This document shows positions 20,423 to 31,800 of a stretch of 50,145 nucleotides of DNA, piece by piece. The stretch is taken from assembly GCA_054661495.1 (NCBI GenBank), contig BAAFSQ010000055.1, forward strand, positions 1 through 50,145, read 5' to 3'. This stretch comes from Zygophlyctis sp. KS116 (lineage: Eukaryota > Chytridiomycota). The notes below the pieces were generated by a model. That model was not told where the DNA came from. It saw nothing but the letters and a program-made list of their open reading frames with translations, and made no database searches. The first letter of the stretch is position 1, and each line of letters opens with the position of its first letter. Position numbers and translations under genes: made by a program.

Positions 20423-21055
20423 ATGCCTAGAACAGGATCAAATCAAGTTATTGATCTTACACAAGACGAAGAATCATTATCGGACTTGCAGTATGCGATG
20501 CTATTACAAGACCAGGAAATTGCACACGCCGAGAGTATAATCGCTGATCCCGATAATCGGTTGTTCTTTTTAAATGCATCATCATCCAGATCATCTAGAA
20601 GTGAGAGATCCGATGGACCAGATAGATCAAGAGATAGGAGGAATCATCGGTCTTTTAGATATCAGCCATTTCCAGTCATGCAGGCTCCAGAGTATTTTGA
20701 TGATAGTTACGAAGTATACATTTTACTCTAAATTGTTAGGCATTAATAGATCTAAGTGAAAGGATTGGAAGTGCTCGGCCAAAGGGAATTCCTCAGTCTC
20801 AGTTAGAATTATTACCGTCTAGAATGATCATTTCTGAAGAAGGTAGTTGCAGTATATGTCTGGGTGATTATGAAATAGGAGATATGGTCAAGGGACTCCC
20901 TTGTACTCATTGGTATCATATAGATTGCATTCAAAAATGGTTGGCAGAGTCACGGTTTTGTCCAGTGTATGTTTTAGATTCCTGAATCGCATTTTTTAAT
21001 TCTAATTTATAGGTGTAGATTGGATATAAAGACTACGCTTTCTCCAAATGAATAG
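20423..21055 (+). CDS. RING-H2 ubiquitin ligase with a SUMO-interaction-like motif
   Basis: A 186-residue protein with introns at 20714-20739 (26 nt) and 20967-21012 (46 nt, the longest in the window). The C-terminal RING-H2 domain is complete: CSICLGDY, then C-x-H-x2-H-x2-C (PCTHWYHIDC), then WL and CPVCR, the last pair being split by intron 2. The N-terminus carries VIDLTQDEE, a strong SUMO-interaction consensus with acidic flank, followed by a helix (DLQYAMLLQDQEIA) like a ubiquitin-interacting motif. The middle is rich in S and R. This arrangement suggests a SUMO-targeted or ubiquitin-sensing E3 ligase; the specific role is inference. Its last 23 coding bases overlap the CASP gene on the other strand. 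Confidence 0.9.
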
Positions 21056-23019
21056 GAACAGAATTATTATCACCAGTTAATGCCATAAAATACATGCTGG
21101 AAAATACGAGCAGATGCAAACTAGACAAATATCCAATAAATATCCATCTTGCAATACGATTAGATACGATAAGCTGAGTTACTATCAAGACTAATCTTTC
21201 GGCTGGGTTCATAGATTTGATTCGTTTACTTGCTTCCTAAAATTAGTACATTAATAAAAGTACTTCCTTGTTGAAATTTTTGAATGGGTCAAGAGAGGTT
21301 TCATACACTGTTTTATAACGATTTATAACTTCTTCAGAGTCATTTATGGAGAGTCCAATATACTAAAATATAAAAAAAAGGAAATATTACATCAAAACTA
21401 TTTCTTCGTCCCCTAGAATCATTAAAGGATTCCATATATCTAATTTTTTCATAAAGTTTGACATTATCAGATCCAAGACTAGAGAGTCTATTCTCTAATC
21501 CTTGTATTTTCATTAGCAAATTACGATTTTTCTGTATTTAGTATTTGTAATTGCTTACTTCTTCTAATTCTTCATTTCGAGCTCTAAAGCGGTCTCTTTG
21601 ACTTGTTAGTATTGGAACAATATCACTCTTGTTGGAAGATTGATAGCCTGAAATGTGAGAGCCACCAGACAATAGTGCCTCTAAATCATTCTATAAAGTT
21701 TTAAAATCTAAATTACCACTTTTGGAGATATGGGGGATTTCGAATCTAAAACTTGGTTCAATTTTACCACGTCTGCCTCTAAGTTTTCCACTAATGTAGT
21801 CAGTGAAATAACTCTTGATTCAGACTTTGAAAGTGATTCCTTCAATTTTGCTATTTTTTCATCTTGTTCTTCTCTTAAATGCTTCATTTCCATAAGCTGC
21901 CCTTGCAACTTTTTATTTTTTTGTGAAAGTAACTGCTCTATGGAAAGATTTTCAGAACCATCTTCATTGTCTAATTCAATTGTTTTTATAACTGATAATT
22001 GCTGCTTGAGTTCATCATAGTCTTTTTTCCCCTCTAATTCACGTCCAACATCTTTTAATTGAATTTCAAATTCTTTTATGAGAGACAGATCTTTTTGCCT
22101 AAAGTTCTCATACTCTTCTGTTTTCTCCTTGAGCAAGAGCCTTGAATTTTCTAAACCTTGCTCACATTCATCTAATTTAGCCTAATTTTTAACAAATATT
22201 TAAAAACCTTGAATTGTTCAATTTTACAATAAGCGTCTTTCAGCTCTGCATCCAAAGTATTTGAATTTTTCATTTCCTCGATTTCCTTGACCAGATTATC
22301 CTAAAGATTTTAGCTACAATAAGTACTCTTTCAATCCTCAACTCAAGTGCCCGTTGTTCACTTGTATCTAACTTATCCAATAGACTTTCCAATTTCAGTT
22401 TAGATTCATCCGAATCATTTGTTTCGCGATTCACAAATTTTTCAGTCAAGTTATTGTTTATCGATTTCAATTCTGTTAATTCTTTTCGTGAAACTTCCAA
22501 TGATCGTTCTAACCCATGTATAGATTCCTTGTAAATTAGAGTATTTCTTTCAATTTCTTTTTTGTAGTCATCCTTTTCCTTTTGCAATTCAGACTTTAAA
22601 CTTGCTATTTCCTCATTGAGCCCTTCTACTAACCCTGAAGACACCCCCATTTGTTCCAATCTTGCATTCTCGCTCTTCAACTCTTCAATATCTGAGAGAC
22701 TTGTCTGCAATTTTATCAAGAATGGTACGGGATCTGGTAATGAATCGCAACGTTTAATAAAAGCGATGCATGTCTTAAAAGAGTGATTGTAATCATCAAT
22801 TTCCTTTTGATATTTTGTGATTAGAGGTTTGACTTGGCCGTCCCATAACTCCTTGTCCATACTCTTTTTAAGGTTTTTTGTGTCTACGCTTCAGTTTGTT
22901 AAAATACCTAAAGCCAACGCTCGAAGTGCAGCATTTTTCTCGTTGAATAGTATGTCACCAGAGAGCTGACTGATACTATTGAGCCAATTGAACTCTCTCC
23001 ACTTCTCAACAGACTCCAT
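21033..23019 (-). CDS. COY1: CASP/COY1-type golgin (Golgi coiled-coil membrane protein)
   Basis: A 600-residue protein with introns at 22884-22907, 22301-22326, 22182-22207, 21691-21716, 21532-21558, 21363-21390 and 21237-21263 (24-28 nt); joined length is a multiple of three. CASP (the short CUX1 product; Coy1 in yeast) is a tail-anchored Golgi protein that tethers retrograde transport vesicles. Family marks: the N-terminal WREFNW, the DGQVKPLITKYQKEIDDYN and DPVPFLIKLQ segments, long coiled coil, the near-invariant LTSQRDRFRARNEELEE, and a C-terminal NPAERLVLIVTQLIVSNRIAR followed by one transmembrane helix and a short lumenal tail. The start ATG is 18 bp downstream of the NDC80 stop on the same strand. 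Confidence 0.93.
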
Positions 23020-23037
23020 TTAAGCTTTGTAAAATTT

Positions 23038-25118
23038 TTAAGAATTTAAGCTTTTATTAACATCAGTAAACTCGCTAGTCAATGTCTCCAAGGTATTTGA
23101 TACATGCTGTTGGAAATTAAATACTTGAACTAGTCCAGTCACGACTTGATTTAAAAGCTTTTCTTTTTGTTCCGTGTATTTTCGAGTTAAAGAGTCGTAT
23201 TCAACAGCTGATTTTTGGGCTTTTTGTTGCGATGTAACCAATAAATTGTTGGTTTCAATCTTGAGTCTAGAAATTTGACGATCGTAATTTTCAATTTCTT
23301 CAGTCGTGGCTGTTAATAAAAGTCCAATATGCTAGGTTGTAAGTATACAAAATTTACTTGTTTTTCTTCCTTGTATCTCAATGAAAGACCTTGAATTCGA
23401 CTTTCCATATTGACTACTTCTTCTTCTTTTTGAGATAAATTCCATGAGATGGCATCAATAGATTCTTGAAGCATTAGAATTTCATTTTGAGTCTTGTGAA
23501 AGTCTTGTTTGTAGTTTTGCTTCAGGGCTGATAATACAGGCTAGAGTTATTTGACGTGGATTTTACCTTTACTCCCGATTTTAAATCAAGTGAGACCATT
23601 TTTTCAGGGGTAGAGGCATTGATTTGTAGCTCTAATTCACGACTTACAGCTTTGAGCTCTGATAACTGACTGCCCAGAATTCCCAATCTGAATGCTCCAG
23701 TATTATACTCTTGGACAAGTTTTTCTAGCTAAAAATAATTAAAAAGAATAATTACATGATCCATTTTCTTTTGAATTTGAATTTCATTGTCCCAAATCTC
23801 TTTATTGACTTCATCAAGCTTTGCAGAAACAATTTCTAAAGATTTGACCAATTGATCACGTTCAGAATTCATTCGATCAACATCTGCTGGGGATATTTCT
23901 TGTGCATCAACTGTTGCTTGCAAGTCAATTTTTTCTTGAGCCAATGCATTAACATCTGCATCTATTTTTTAAAATATCAATTAATACCAAGTATATCTAA
24001 ATCAGCCCCAATAGCCAAGATTGAATCATGAAGTTTTTGCTGTTCAGACTCCATCTGGCAAATTGTATCTTTTAGTTTCTCTCCTTCATTTTCGAGCCGA
24101 TCTTGCTCATTTTGAATTCGCACTAAAGGAGTCTTTAATTAACTTTAATTAAACATCATACATCAGTCCCACTAAGAGTTTCCCATTCACTTTCAAGAGT
24201 TTTAATATCCATTTTCAACTTATCAATATCGCGAATCACTTGCTCATTCTTCTTCTCTAACCTTTTAAACTTTAAAATTACCAAAACTTTTAATTAAATC
24301 ATCATCAGTTTCCGTATCAATTCTTTCTCCTGTTTCTAAAAACGTAGCATAAGTTTTCTTTAAATAATCAAAAAATATCCGTTCGGACAATTGAATATCA
24401 TCCAGAGGCCCATCTCCCATATATGGATCTTTAGAGTCCAACTTTTCACAACACTTGAATTTAATAAAAATTATTTTACCAAAATAAGTTCCATCATCCA
24501 CATTAGTGTTGCCAAGAGTGTAGGCCATGCATGCAAGGATCCAGCAGAATAAATAATTGACTTTGAGATCCCATCTGCATAAGGATATCTAATTATTAGA
24601 GTATTCTTAATACCTTAGAGACTTTAGTACATGAGTAACATCCTCTTCAATTTTTTTATTGAATGGATAGTCTGGATCCAGTTGCCCATACAAAAATTTA
24701 AAAATCATTTGAAAATCCTTTGACGACGGTGTTTGTAATGATTTAAAAGAAATAGATGATGCATTATATCCACATTGAACCAAGAAAGAAATCAATGAAC
24801 GAATTGCATTCGACTGCCAAGACTTTTCACGAATTGGCCGTGGATCCTTTGAAGGAAACGCAGATCCAAACTGCGACGACCGTTTACTTTATCATAAAAT
24901 AATAAATTATACCCAAAATTACTTTCTCTTTTCTTACTTATCCCTACAGCCGCCATAGAATCAGTTAAAGAGTTTATATTAGACTTTCTACTAGACTTTC
25001 CCGGCGCCAGAGACAAACGTGAATTCACATAGTTTTTACCATTATTATTATACATTGGTAAATTAGTTGCATCGGACAGGACAGAGGAAGCTAAAGTTGA
25101 ACGTCTCTTCATTATCAC
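23038..25118 (-). CDS. NDC80: Kinetochore protein NDC80/HEC1
   Basis: A 614-residue protein (human about 642) with nine introns: 24887-24912, 24589-24613, 24454-24479, 24257-24281, 24133-24161, 23962-23987, 23729-23755, 23541-23566 and 23332-23357. NDC80 is the microtubule-binding arm of the Ndc80 complex at the outer kinetochore, with NUF2. The basic, serine-rich N-terminal tail is present. The calponin-homology domain follows at about residues 75-200, with the typical DPRPIREKSWQSNAIRSLI, QTPSSKDFQMIFKFLYGQLD and HAWPTLLATLMWMMELI. The remainder is long coiled coil ending in a short C-terminus. An ATG two codons in (25112) is an alternative start. Upstream lies MCTS1 on the same strand, 58 bp away. 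Confidence 0.95.
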
Positions 25119-25176
25119 AGGAAATGGAAACGGAAATTAAAACACTAAAATCTTTTAATACTTTTAATCTATAAAG

Positions 25177-25835
25177 TTAAATGACTGGTTTGAGAGACTT
25201 CCATAGTCCATCTCCTAAAAAATGAATCACTTGTATTCCTATTCCTTGATTTGATGATTTTCTAAATGATTAAATATTAAAACAGTACATGTCATTAATA
25301 GATTTTACTAATTTCCCTATTGCTAATGCATGTTCCTTACCTTGTGCATTAACCATTACAATTGTCCCAACAGGTAAATCCATCTCTGGTAATCTACCGC
25401 CTAGCATTACAAAGTAGAAAAATACCAGCAGACGTTAATCCAGGACACATTATATCAGCGCCTTTTAGAATAAACTTTATTGCTCCTCTGTCAACTTGTA
25501 CACTTGGTAATATATCAGGATCTGCCATTATAAATACTAAAATACATTTATGAACCAACTTTAAGACTGGGATCCATGCATTATCTTGATCCAATTGCAA
25601 AATCAAAAAATCTTCTTCTGATCTAGACCAGATGTGATAATCTATATTCTTTTGAAGAAATATCGGACTCTTTTTAGGAAATAAGTCATCCAAGTATTCA
25701 GTGATTCTATAATTGATAAAATAGAAATTACGATGGGAAAGCGGTAGAGAGATCTTTTTTTAAATTTCTTAAACTGGACGATTTTAGCTGTGTAGACGAT
25801 GATATGTCAGACTTTGGACTAAACTTTTTAAACAT
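25177..25835 (-). CDS. TMA20: MCTS1 / Tma20, PUA-domain translation factor
   Basis: A 185-residue protein (human MCTS1 181) with introns at 25707-25731, 25522-25545, 25401-25425 and 25262-25288. With its partner DENR/Tma22 it removes deacylated tRNA from post-termination 40S subunits and supports reinitiation. The N-terminal domain begins MFKKFSPK and includes the QLKSS and FPS...LFPKK segments. The PUA domain is marked by VDRGAIKFILKGADIMCPGLTSAG, the MDLPVGTIVMVNAQGKEHAL strand and the closing GIGIQVIHFLGDGLW. All four junctions restore the family alignment, for example LVHKYPDILP. Confidence 0.95.
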
Positions 25836-25877
25836 TTTCAACCCAAATCTTGACCTAAAATGAGCGCAACTCTTGCT

Positions 25878-27548
25878 CTATTTTGATGCTAGTCCTGAAA
25901 AAAATGGGAGATTTAACAATTCTGTATCATGTCTAAATCCTTTTTCTTCTAGTAAATAGTTTATAGCCAATGTAGAATTAGATTCCATGGCTAATGCAAG
26001 AATTTCAAATCTGTTTTCTCTTTTACTAAGATCAATATGTTCTAGTAAATATTTGAAAAGATTCATGTTTATATCTTGAAAAAGATTTCTGAAAACTTCT
26101 ATAGTAGGCGTTATATGTATCTCTTCAACTAGGTACTTTACAATTGAGAATGTTCGATCTAGAAAACTATTCACGGCTGAAATTAAAATTCCAGTATCAA
26201 AGATTGCATCATTTTCTGAATAGAGTCTGCTTTGATCCATTTCAACAATTTGAGTCAAATATTTTACTACTTTTAAACCTCCAGAATCTACTGCATTGAT
26301 TAAAGTTGATTTTGAGATTTTGATTCTGGATTTTTCAATCAAGTATTTTAAGATATTTAAATGTCCAAAAGAAGCCGCATCATCTAAATTTTCTTGATCT
26401 GGAATAATTCCAACTTTTTCTACAAGATATGTAAATATTGTGAGTTTTCCACCAATTCCAGCAATAGTCAGAGATACTTTTGTAGCTTCAATGTTTTGAT
26501 TTTCAATTAAATACCGTAACATGGGTAATGAATCTCTTCCAATAGCTATATGTAACAATAGTACACCTGGACGAAGATTGTAGTTGTTTATAAGGAATTT
26601 CATCAATTCTAAATTATCTGATGCAACTGTGTCAGACAGAATATTAGGGTAAATCCCAACATTTCTTTCCAATAATAAATAAAATATAACTGGATTATAA
26701 CCACCATCAATTGCAGAAGAAAGAGTTTCAGCATCTGGAACAAGTCCTCTTTTTTCTATAAGATATAAAATGACATGTTCAAGCCCCATTATAGCTGCAG
26801 TATTTAAATGATCATTATCCAATTCAAAACCTTTTTGATCTACCAAATAGTCTATAACCTTGAAGTTTTGTTTATATATCAGTGATTTAATCCAGAATTT
26901 TTTCTTTAAAGCCGACATTTCAGCAACTTTATTGATTGAATCATACAAGTAATCTGCTATATTCAAAGCCTTTAGTCTAACTGCAACTTCAACAGTTTCT
27001 AATGAAGGTGTAGCCCCTATTGTCTCTACTAGATACTGAACCATATGAGAATTTTTATGATAAATAGCATTAACAAATGCAGAATCAGTTATCCAACACC
27101 CTCTATCAACAAGTATTTTCACAATATCAGTATTATCCATTAAAACTGCATGAACAACTGCCAGACAATTTGATTTCTTAAAATTAATTGTAGGATTTTC
27201 CAATAGTTTAAGCAAAACTTTTAATTTCAATGGAATATGAATTGGAATATTAAACCAATATTCTAGCGCCCGATCCTTCCCTTTATCCAAAAAAGCATTA
27301 TGTAATGCTAATGCATTGAGAGAATCTCCTAATATAGCCTCATTTTTATGAAAATAAGCAGTAGCAAGATTATATGCAGAGATCAATGGTAATTTCTTCA
27401 TTATTTCAACCGCCACATCCTCTGATATTCTGGGCATGGAAGAGGTAATTTTGACTTTTTTAAGAAGAGGCTCTTTGATCGCATCTAAAGAATTAGTAGG
27501 AGCTCCAATGACTTGAATGCACAAGAATATTAACCAATTGTAAATCAT
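25878..27548 (-). CDS. Ankyrin-repeat protein with possible signal peptide and F-box-like segment
   Basis: One uninterrupted frame; I prefer the ATG at 27548, which starts a signal-peptide-like stretch (MIYNWLIFLCIQVIGAPTNS), over the first in-frame ATG at 27617, which overlaps the divergent ERV46 start. About 60 residues in is a short F-box-like segment (PRISEDVAVEIMKKLPLIS). The rest is a run of degenerate ankyrin repeats of about 33 residues with a pattern like AxxGxLxIxKYLVEKxxIxPD. It is intronless in a region where most genes have several introns. Intronless ankyrin families are common in host-associated protists and giant viruses, so expansion or transfer is possible but unproven. Function unknown. 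Confidence 0.75.
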   Translation of the reverse strand: MIYNWLIFLCIQVIGAPTNSLDAIKEPLLKKVKITSSMPRISEDVAVEIMKKLPLISAYNLATAYFHKNEAILGDSLNALALHNAFLDKGKDRALEYWFNIPIHIPLKLKVLLKLLENPTINFKKSNCLAVVHAVLMDNTDIVKILVDRGCWITDSAFVNAIYHKNSHMVQYLVETIGATPSLETVEVAVRLKALNIADYLYDSINKVAEMSALKKKFWIKSLIYKQNFKVIDYLVDQKGFELDNDHLNTAAIMGLEHVILYLIEKRGLVPDAETLSSAIDGGYNPVIFYLLLERNVGIYPNILSDTVASDNLELMKFLINNYNLRPGVLLLHIAIGRDSLPMLRYLIENQNIEATKVSLTIAGIGGKLTIFTYLVEKVGIIPDQENLDDAASFGHLNILKYLIEKSRIKISKSTLINAVDSGGLKVVKYLTQIVEMDQSRLYSENDAIFDTGILISAVNSFLDRTFSIVKYLVEEIHITPTIEVFRNLFQDINMNLFKYLLEHIDLSKRENRFEILALAMESNSTLAINYLLEEKGFRHDTELLNLPFFSGLASK

Positions 27549-27602
27549 GTAGATTTTCAGTAAAAACGGTTGCGTTTCTGGGTCGGTGCCACATAAATTT
27601 TC

Positions 27603-28875
27603 ATGGAACTTCGACAACGCAGGGGAAGCTTTTTAGAGAATCTCAAGGATTTTGATGCATATGCTAAACCACTAGAGGATTTTCAGGTGAAAACTATTTC
27701 AGGTGCTGCAGTCACGATTTGTAGTTTGGTTTTAGTGTTTTTGCTACTCTCATCAGAATTTAATGACTGGCTATCAAGAGAATTTATTCCTTCTATTCGA
27801 ATAGACCCTGGTAGGAAGGAGAAGATGGCTATTTATTTAGATGTCTCCTTTCCTCATATTCCGTGTTTCATGGTTGGGATTGATGTCATGGATACCGCTG
27901 GCGATTATCAAAATGATATACATACTGATATGTTTAAACAAAGGCTAGATAGGTATTATTAAATATTTTAATTCTTAAAGAAATACGGGACAAGTGTTGG
28001 CTGATAAAGTACAGGGCGTGGTGGGAGAAAAGACGCATCATGATCTTGTAGAGGCAAGAAAAAATGGAACTTATTGTGGAGATTGTTATGGGGCTAAAGA
28101 AGGTTGTTGTAATACTTGTGAAGATATTAAAAAGGCATATGAAGAAAAAGGTTGGTCTTTGAAAGATTTAGACACTTATCAGCAGGTATTTTTATTTTTC
28201 AGTTACAATAAAGTGTGTTGATGAAGGAGAGGCACAAAAGTTAAAGGATCAAATGAATGAGGGATGTAATATTCATGGGAAACTGTTGATAAATAAAGTT
28301 GGAGGTAGTATTCATTTTGCTCCTGGAAAGTCTTATACGAAAAATGGAGTTCATGCTCATGATTTAAGTCAGTATATGCGTGGGACTACTTATGATTGGA
28401 CTCACGATATAAAAGAATTAAGATTTGGAGAAAATATTGGTTTTAATAATCCATTGGATAATGTAAAGAAAAAGGTGGAGAGTCGTAAGTTTTGTTTTTT
28501 AATGTTCTAGCTTGGATGAAATTTGACTACTATATTAAAGTAGTTCGAACTGATTTTACTTATTTAAACTCATCTATCATAAGTACTAATCAATTTTCAG
28601 TAACAGAGCATGAAAAGGTAATTCCTACATTTATGGGGCTTCCTCAAGACATGCCTGGTAACTTATTCTTTTAAATAGTAGGTATATTTCTGACTTTGGA
28701 TATCTCACCAATGATGATAACTTATACTGAATATCAGAAGCCTTTTTCACATTTCCTTACTGATACTTGTGCGATTATTGGAGGGATATTTACTATTGCT
28801 GGGCTTGTAGATGGATTTATATATTCTGCCGAAAAGCGGCTTGGGAAAAAAATGGATTTAGGGAAAGCTAGCTAA
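27603..28875 (+). CDS. ERV46: ERV46 / ERGIC3, ER-Golgi cargo receptor subunit
   Basis: A 388-residue protein (human ERGIC3 383) with introns at 27953-27980, 28186-28213, 28485-28510 and 28658-28681. With ERV41 it forms a COPII-vesicle receptor that retrieves ER residents. The N-terminal cytosolic segment (FDAYAKPLEDFQVKT) precedes the first transmembrane helix (AVTICSLVLVFLLLSSEF). The lumenal domain has the conserved cysteines (CGDCYGAKEGCCNTC, the CXXC-CC arrangement of ERV46) and GCNIHG. The second helix (CAIIGGIFTIAGLVDGFIY) lies near the C-terminus. The stop at 28875 is 19 bp from the stop of the opposing nucleoporin gene. Confidence 0.95.
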
Positions 28876-28894
28876 ACATAATGATGTCTTATTT

Positions 28895-31800
28895 CTATCC
28901 TCTGTGCTGAGAAAATGCTGAATTATTGGATGGATTTCTAATTATTATATTTAATAAAAACATACTGTCCGAATCCTGAATTAAACGATCCACTTCCAAA
29001 ACCAGTTGAAGGTTGTTTTCCTGAGCCAAATATTGACGTATTTTGTTGCCCAGCAGATCCAAATGCAGTAGGGGCATTATTTCCAAATGATCCAAATGAT
29101 GTAGAGGGGGCGGTTGTTGCGGCAAAAGCAGCGAATCCTGATGGTGCAGAAGATCCACTTCCACCAAAAGTATTTCCCGAACCAAAAGAGGATGTTCCAA
29201 AGACACCTTGAGTGCCACCAACGCTATTGTTGAGTAATTATTTATTCTTACTTTGGAAAAGAAGGCTGGGCGAAACCAATTGAAGGAGCATTAGAGCCCA
29301 ATCCTGTTCGTGCACCAAATGCTACGTTTCCTGCCAAAGCTTGACCTGGACCTAACGGGGCTGCAGTAGTAGGGGCAGTATTGAATCCCTGATTACCACT
29401 AAAACCTGTTTGAGACATCCCAGCAAATGATGACGCAGCTGGAGCAGGAGAAGTTGTGTTACCTAGTGCAGCGAAAGAGTTCGAATTAGATGCAGAACCA
29501 AAACTAAAACTACTTTGACCAAACGCAGCTTTGGGAGCAGTCCCGAAACCTTGACTTTGACCGAAAGAAGGTTTATTCACATGTTCTGAAGCATTGGCGT
29601 GAGTTGATTGGCCGAAAACAGGCGTTGATTGACCAAAGGTTGAAGTATTTTGTCCAAATACAGGCGTTGCCTGAGGAAATGAATTATTTGATTGCCCAAA
29701 AACAGGCGTCGATTGAATAAATGAAGAATTTGATTGGCCGAAGGTCGGTGTGAATTGTCCAGCTGAATTATTTCCCCCGAACACTGCAGATTGGCCGAAG
29801 GTCGGCATTGGTGATGCACCTGTATTGGCTGGCGTGGCTGACAAAGACTGACCAAATAAAGGCATAGACTGACCGGCATCTGAGGGTTTTGAAAATGGTG
29901 ATGATTTAGTGTCGCCTTGCCCCAAGTTAGTAATCGCATGTCCAAAACCTGAGCTATTATCGACGGCGCTAGACATTTCCAATTTGCTGCTCGGGGTTGG
30001 AATTTTAGGATTGATTGAAATATTTCCAAAGGGACCCGTATCAGGTAATTTAATAGCAGGTGCAGGAGGCGTTTCTTTCAAATTTTCTTGTTCTAAAGTA
30101 TCTGATAGACGATCAGTCTCTACAGTTTCAGTAAGCTTATTCGTACCTCCAATAGTTAATTCTTCATTATTTGATATTTTTTCCTCCACATTAGCAGAAC
30201 CATCATTCGATCTTGCATTGGAATCTGCCATAGTAGGAGTTTTTAATGAAAAAATACTGGCATCGGCGATCGTTTTTTCTCCAAGATCAAAGATTGGATT
30301 AACACTGTTTTTTGGCTTTGAATCTCCAAACAAATCTAATTTTCCTAAATTGGGCCCCGGGTCGGTCGTATCTTGCTCGACAGTAAGTTCCGATTCATCG
30401 AGATCATCCTCATTAACAAGCTCTCCAGTTGCTACACTTTCATGCGAGGATTCGGATTCAACATCAGAACCATCATTATTTTCTTTGGAAAGTTCTGGTG
30501 TGGTCGTTTGTTCGTGGTAAACAGAAGACTGTTTAGAATCAGGTTCAATACATCCTACATCTTCCTGGTCTTGCTCTACTACTTTTTGGGGCACTACTAA
30601 TGGATCGTTCTTTTGAGCGATTTGAACTGGAGAAAAGCTAAATGATCCTTTTTCAGATGATAAAACAGTTTTCTTTTCGGGTATTTTGAGGTTCTTATTG
30701 GATACCGGTATTTTCGAATTAACAAGGAAGGGATTTTCTGGATCATCTTTAGTCCCGAAACTATCTTTCATTTTAACCGGCAAAGAATTATCTGCCAGTG
30801 GGAAAATGGGCTTGATCGGAACAGTTTCAGAGGAAGGTTTTGCTTTTGGAAAAGGTGAGGTAAATTTATCAAATCCTGCAGAAGATTTTTGAGCCAATAC
30901 TCCAGAAAATGCAGGCTTCATTTGCAGTTCCAACTTTTCGGATGGTGAGGGAGCTGATTCCGACGGCGCTAAATCAGATTTCGTGGCTGAAAATGTCACC
31001 TTCTGTACATGCTTATTTCCTTCATCTAAAGCCGCAATATTAAGAGGCGAAGGCTTTACTTCCGGTTTCAAATATTCATTTTTAGTCGGAGGGGTAGAAT
31101 CCAAGTTTTTAATTTTCTCTTCTAGCGTGGCTCCTGATTGATAGATAATCTGAGGGCTGGTTAAGAGATTTTCCCTCAGGGATTTTCCATCAGATGAATG
31201 TGATGCCTTAAAATCGGACAAATTCTCAATTCCTTGCTCTGCAGAAACGTCTATAATTTCACTCTGAACTGCTTCTTTTTTCACGCTTGGCATCTTTGAA
31301 TTACACCTCGAGAAGGGCTGCGAAAATCGATCACTTGTGAAAAAGGCTATTAACTTTGATTGATATGGGTGATCATTAGAGCCCCCAAGCACTTTCCCAT
31401 GAATTTCTTCAGCAAGTAGATCATCATCTTTGAAGAGACCATATGGAGATTTTGATGGCGAAAATTGTTTAGTAAAGTTTTGAGATTTTTTACGAGAGGA
31501 AACGGACATTTGATTCATCTTTTTTTCCAGATCGTCCAATGATAAATTAGCGTCAATAGCTGCATTTGTGATTCTTTGCACAGTTTTACATAATGTATAC
31601 CAATTCTGCGATTCTCTATTCGTAAAAATCATATATATATACCCGATAATTTTTTTACCCTTCTTCTGACTATCAACACGGTCTCCAAGATCCTCTAGTA
31701 CCCGATTCAAATCTAAAATCGAACTTTCAATTTTCTATGAATTAGAATTCAGATTAGGTTCTTTTTACCTTCTTTTTAATATTTAAGAGCTTTTTAAGCT

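Noticed and set aside
24257-24281. Apparent frameshift in NDC80 after LIKSF
   Set aside because: An intron of 25 nt ending GGTTAG, instead of an earlier AG, restores the frame as SFEKKNEQ, which fits the family.
28938-29221. Minus-strand frame rich in H, L and P over the nucleoporin C-terminus
   Set aside because: The alternative frame gives continuous FG repeats joined by a phase-2 28-nt intron, so the HLP-rich frame is a shadow.
29909-30520. Plus-strand ORF of 203 codons
   Set aside because: It is antisense to the long nucleoporin exon, low-complexity and serine-rich as expected from the complement; no independent support.
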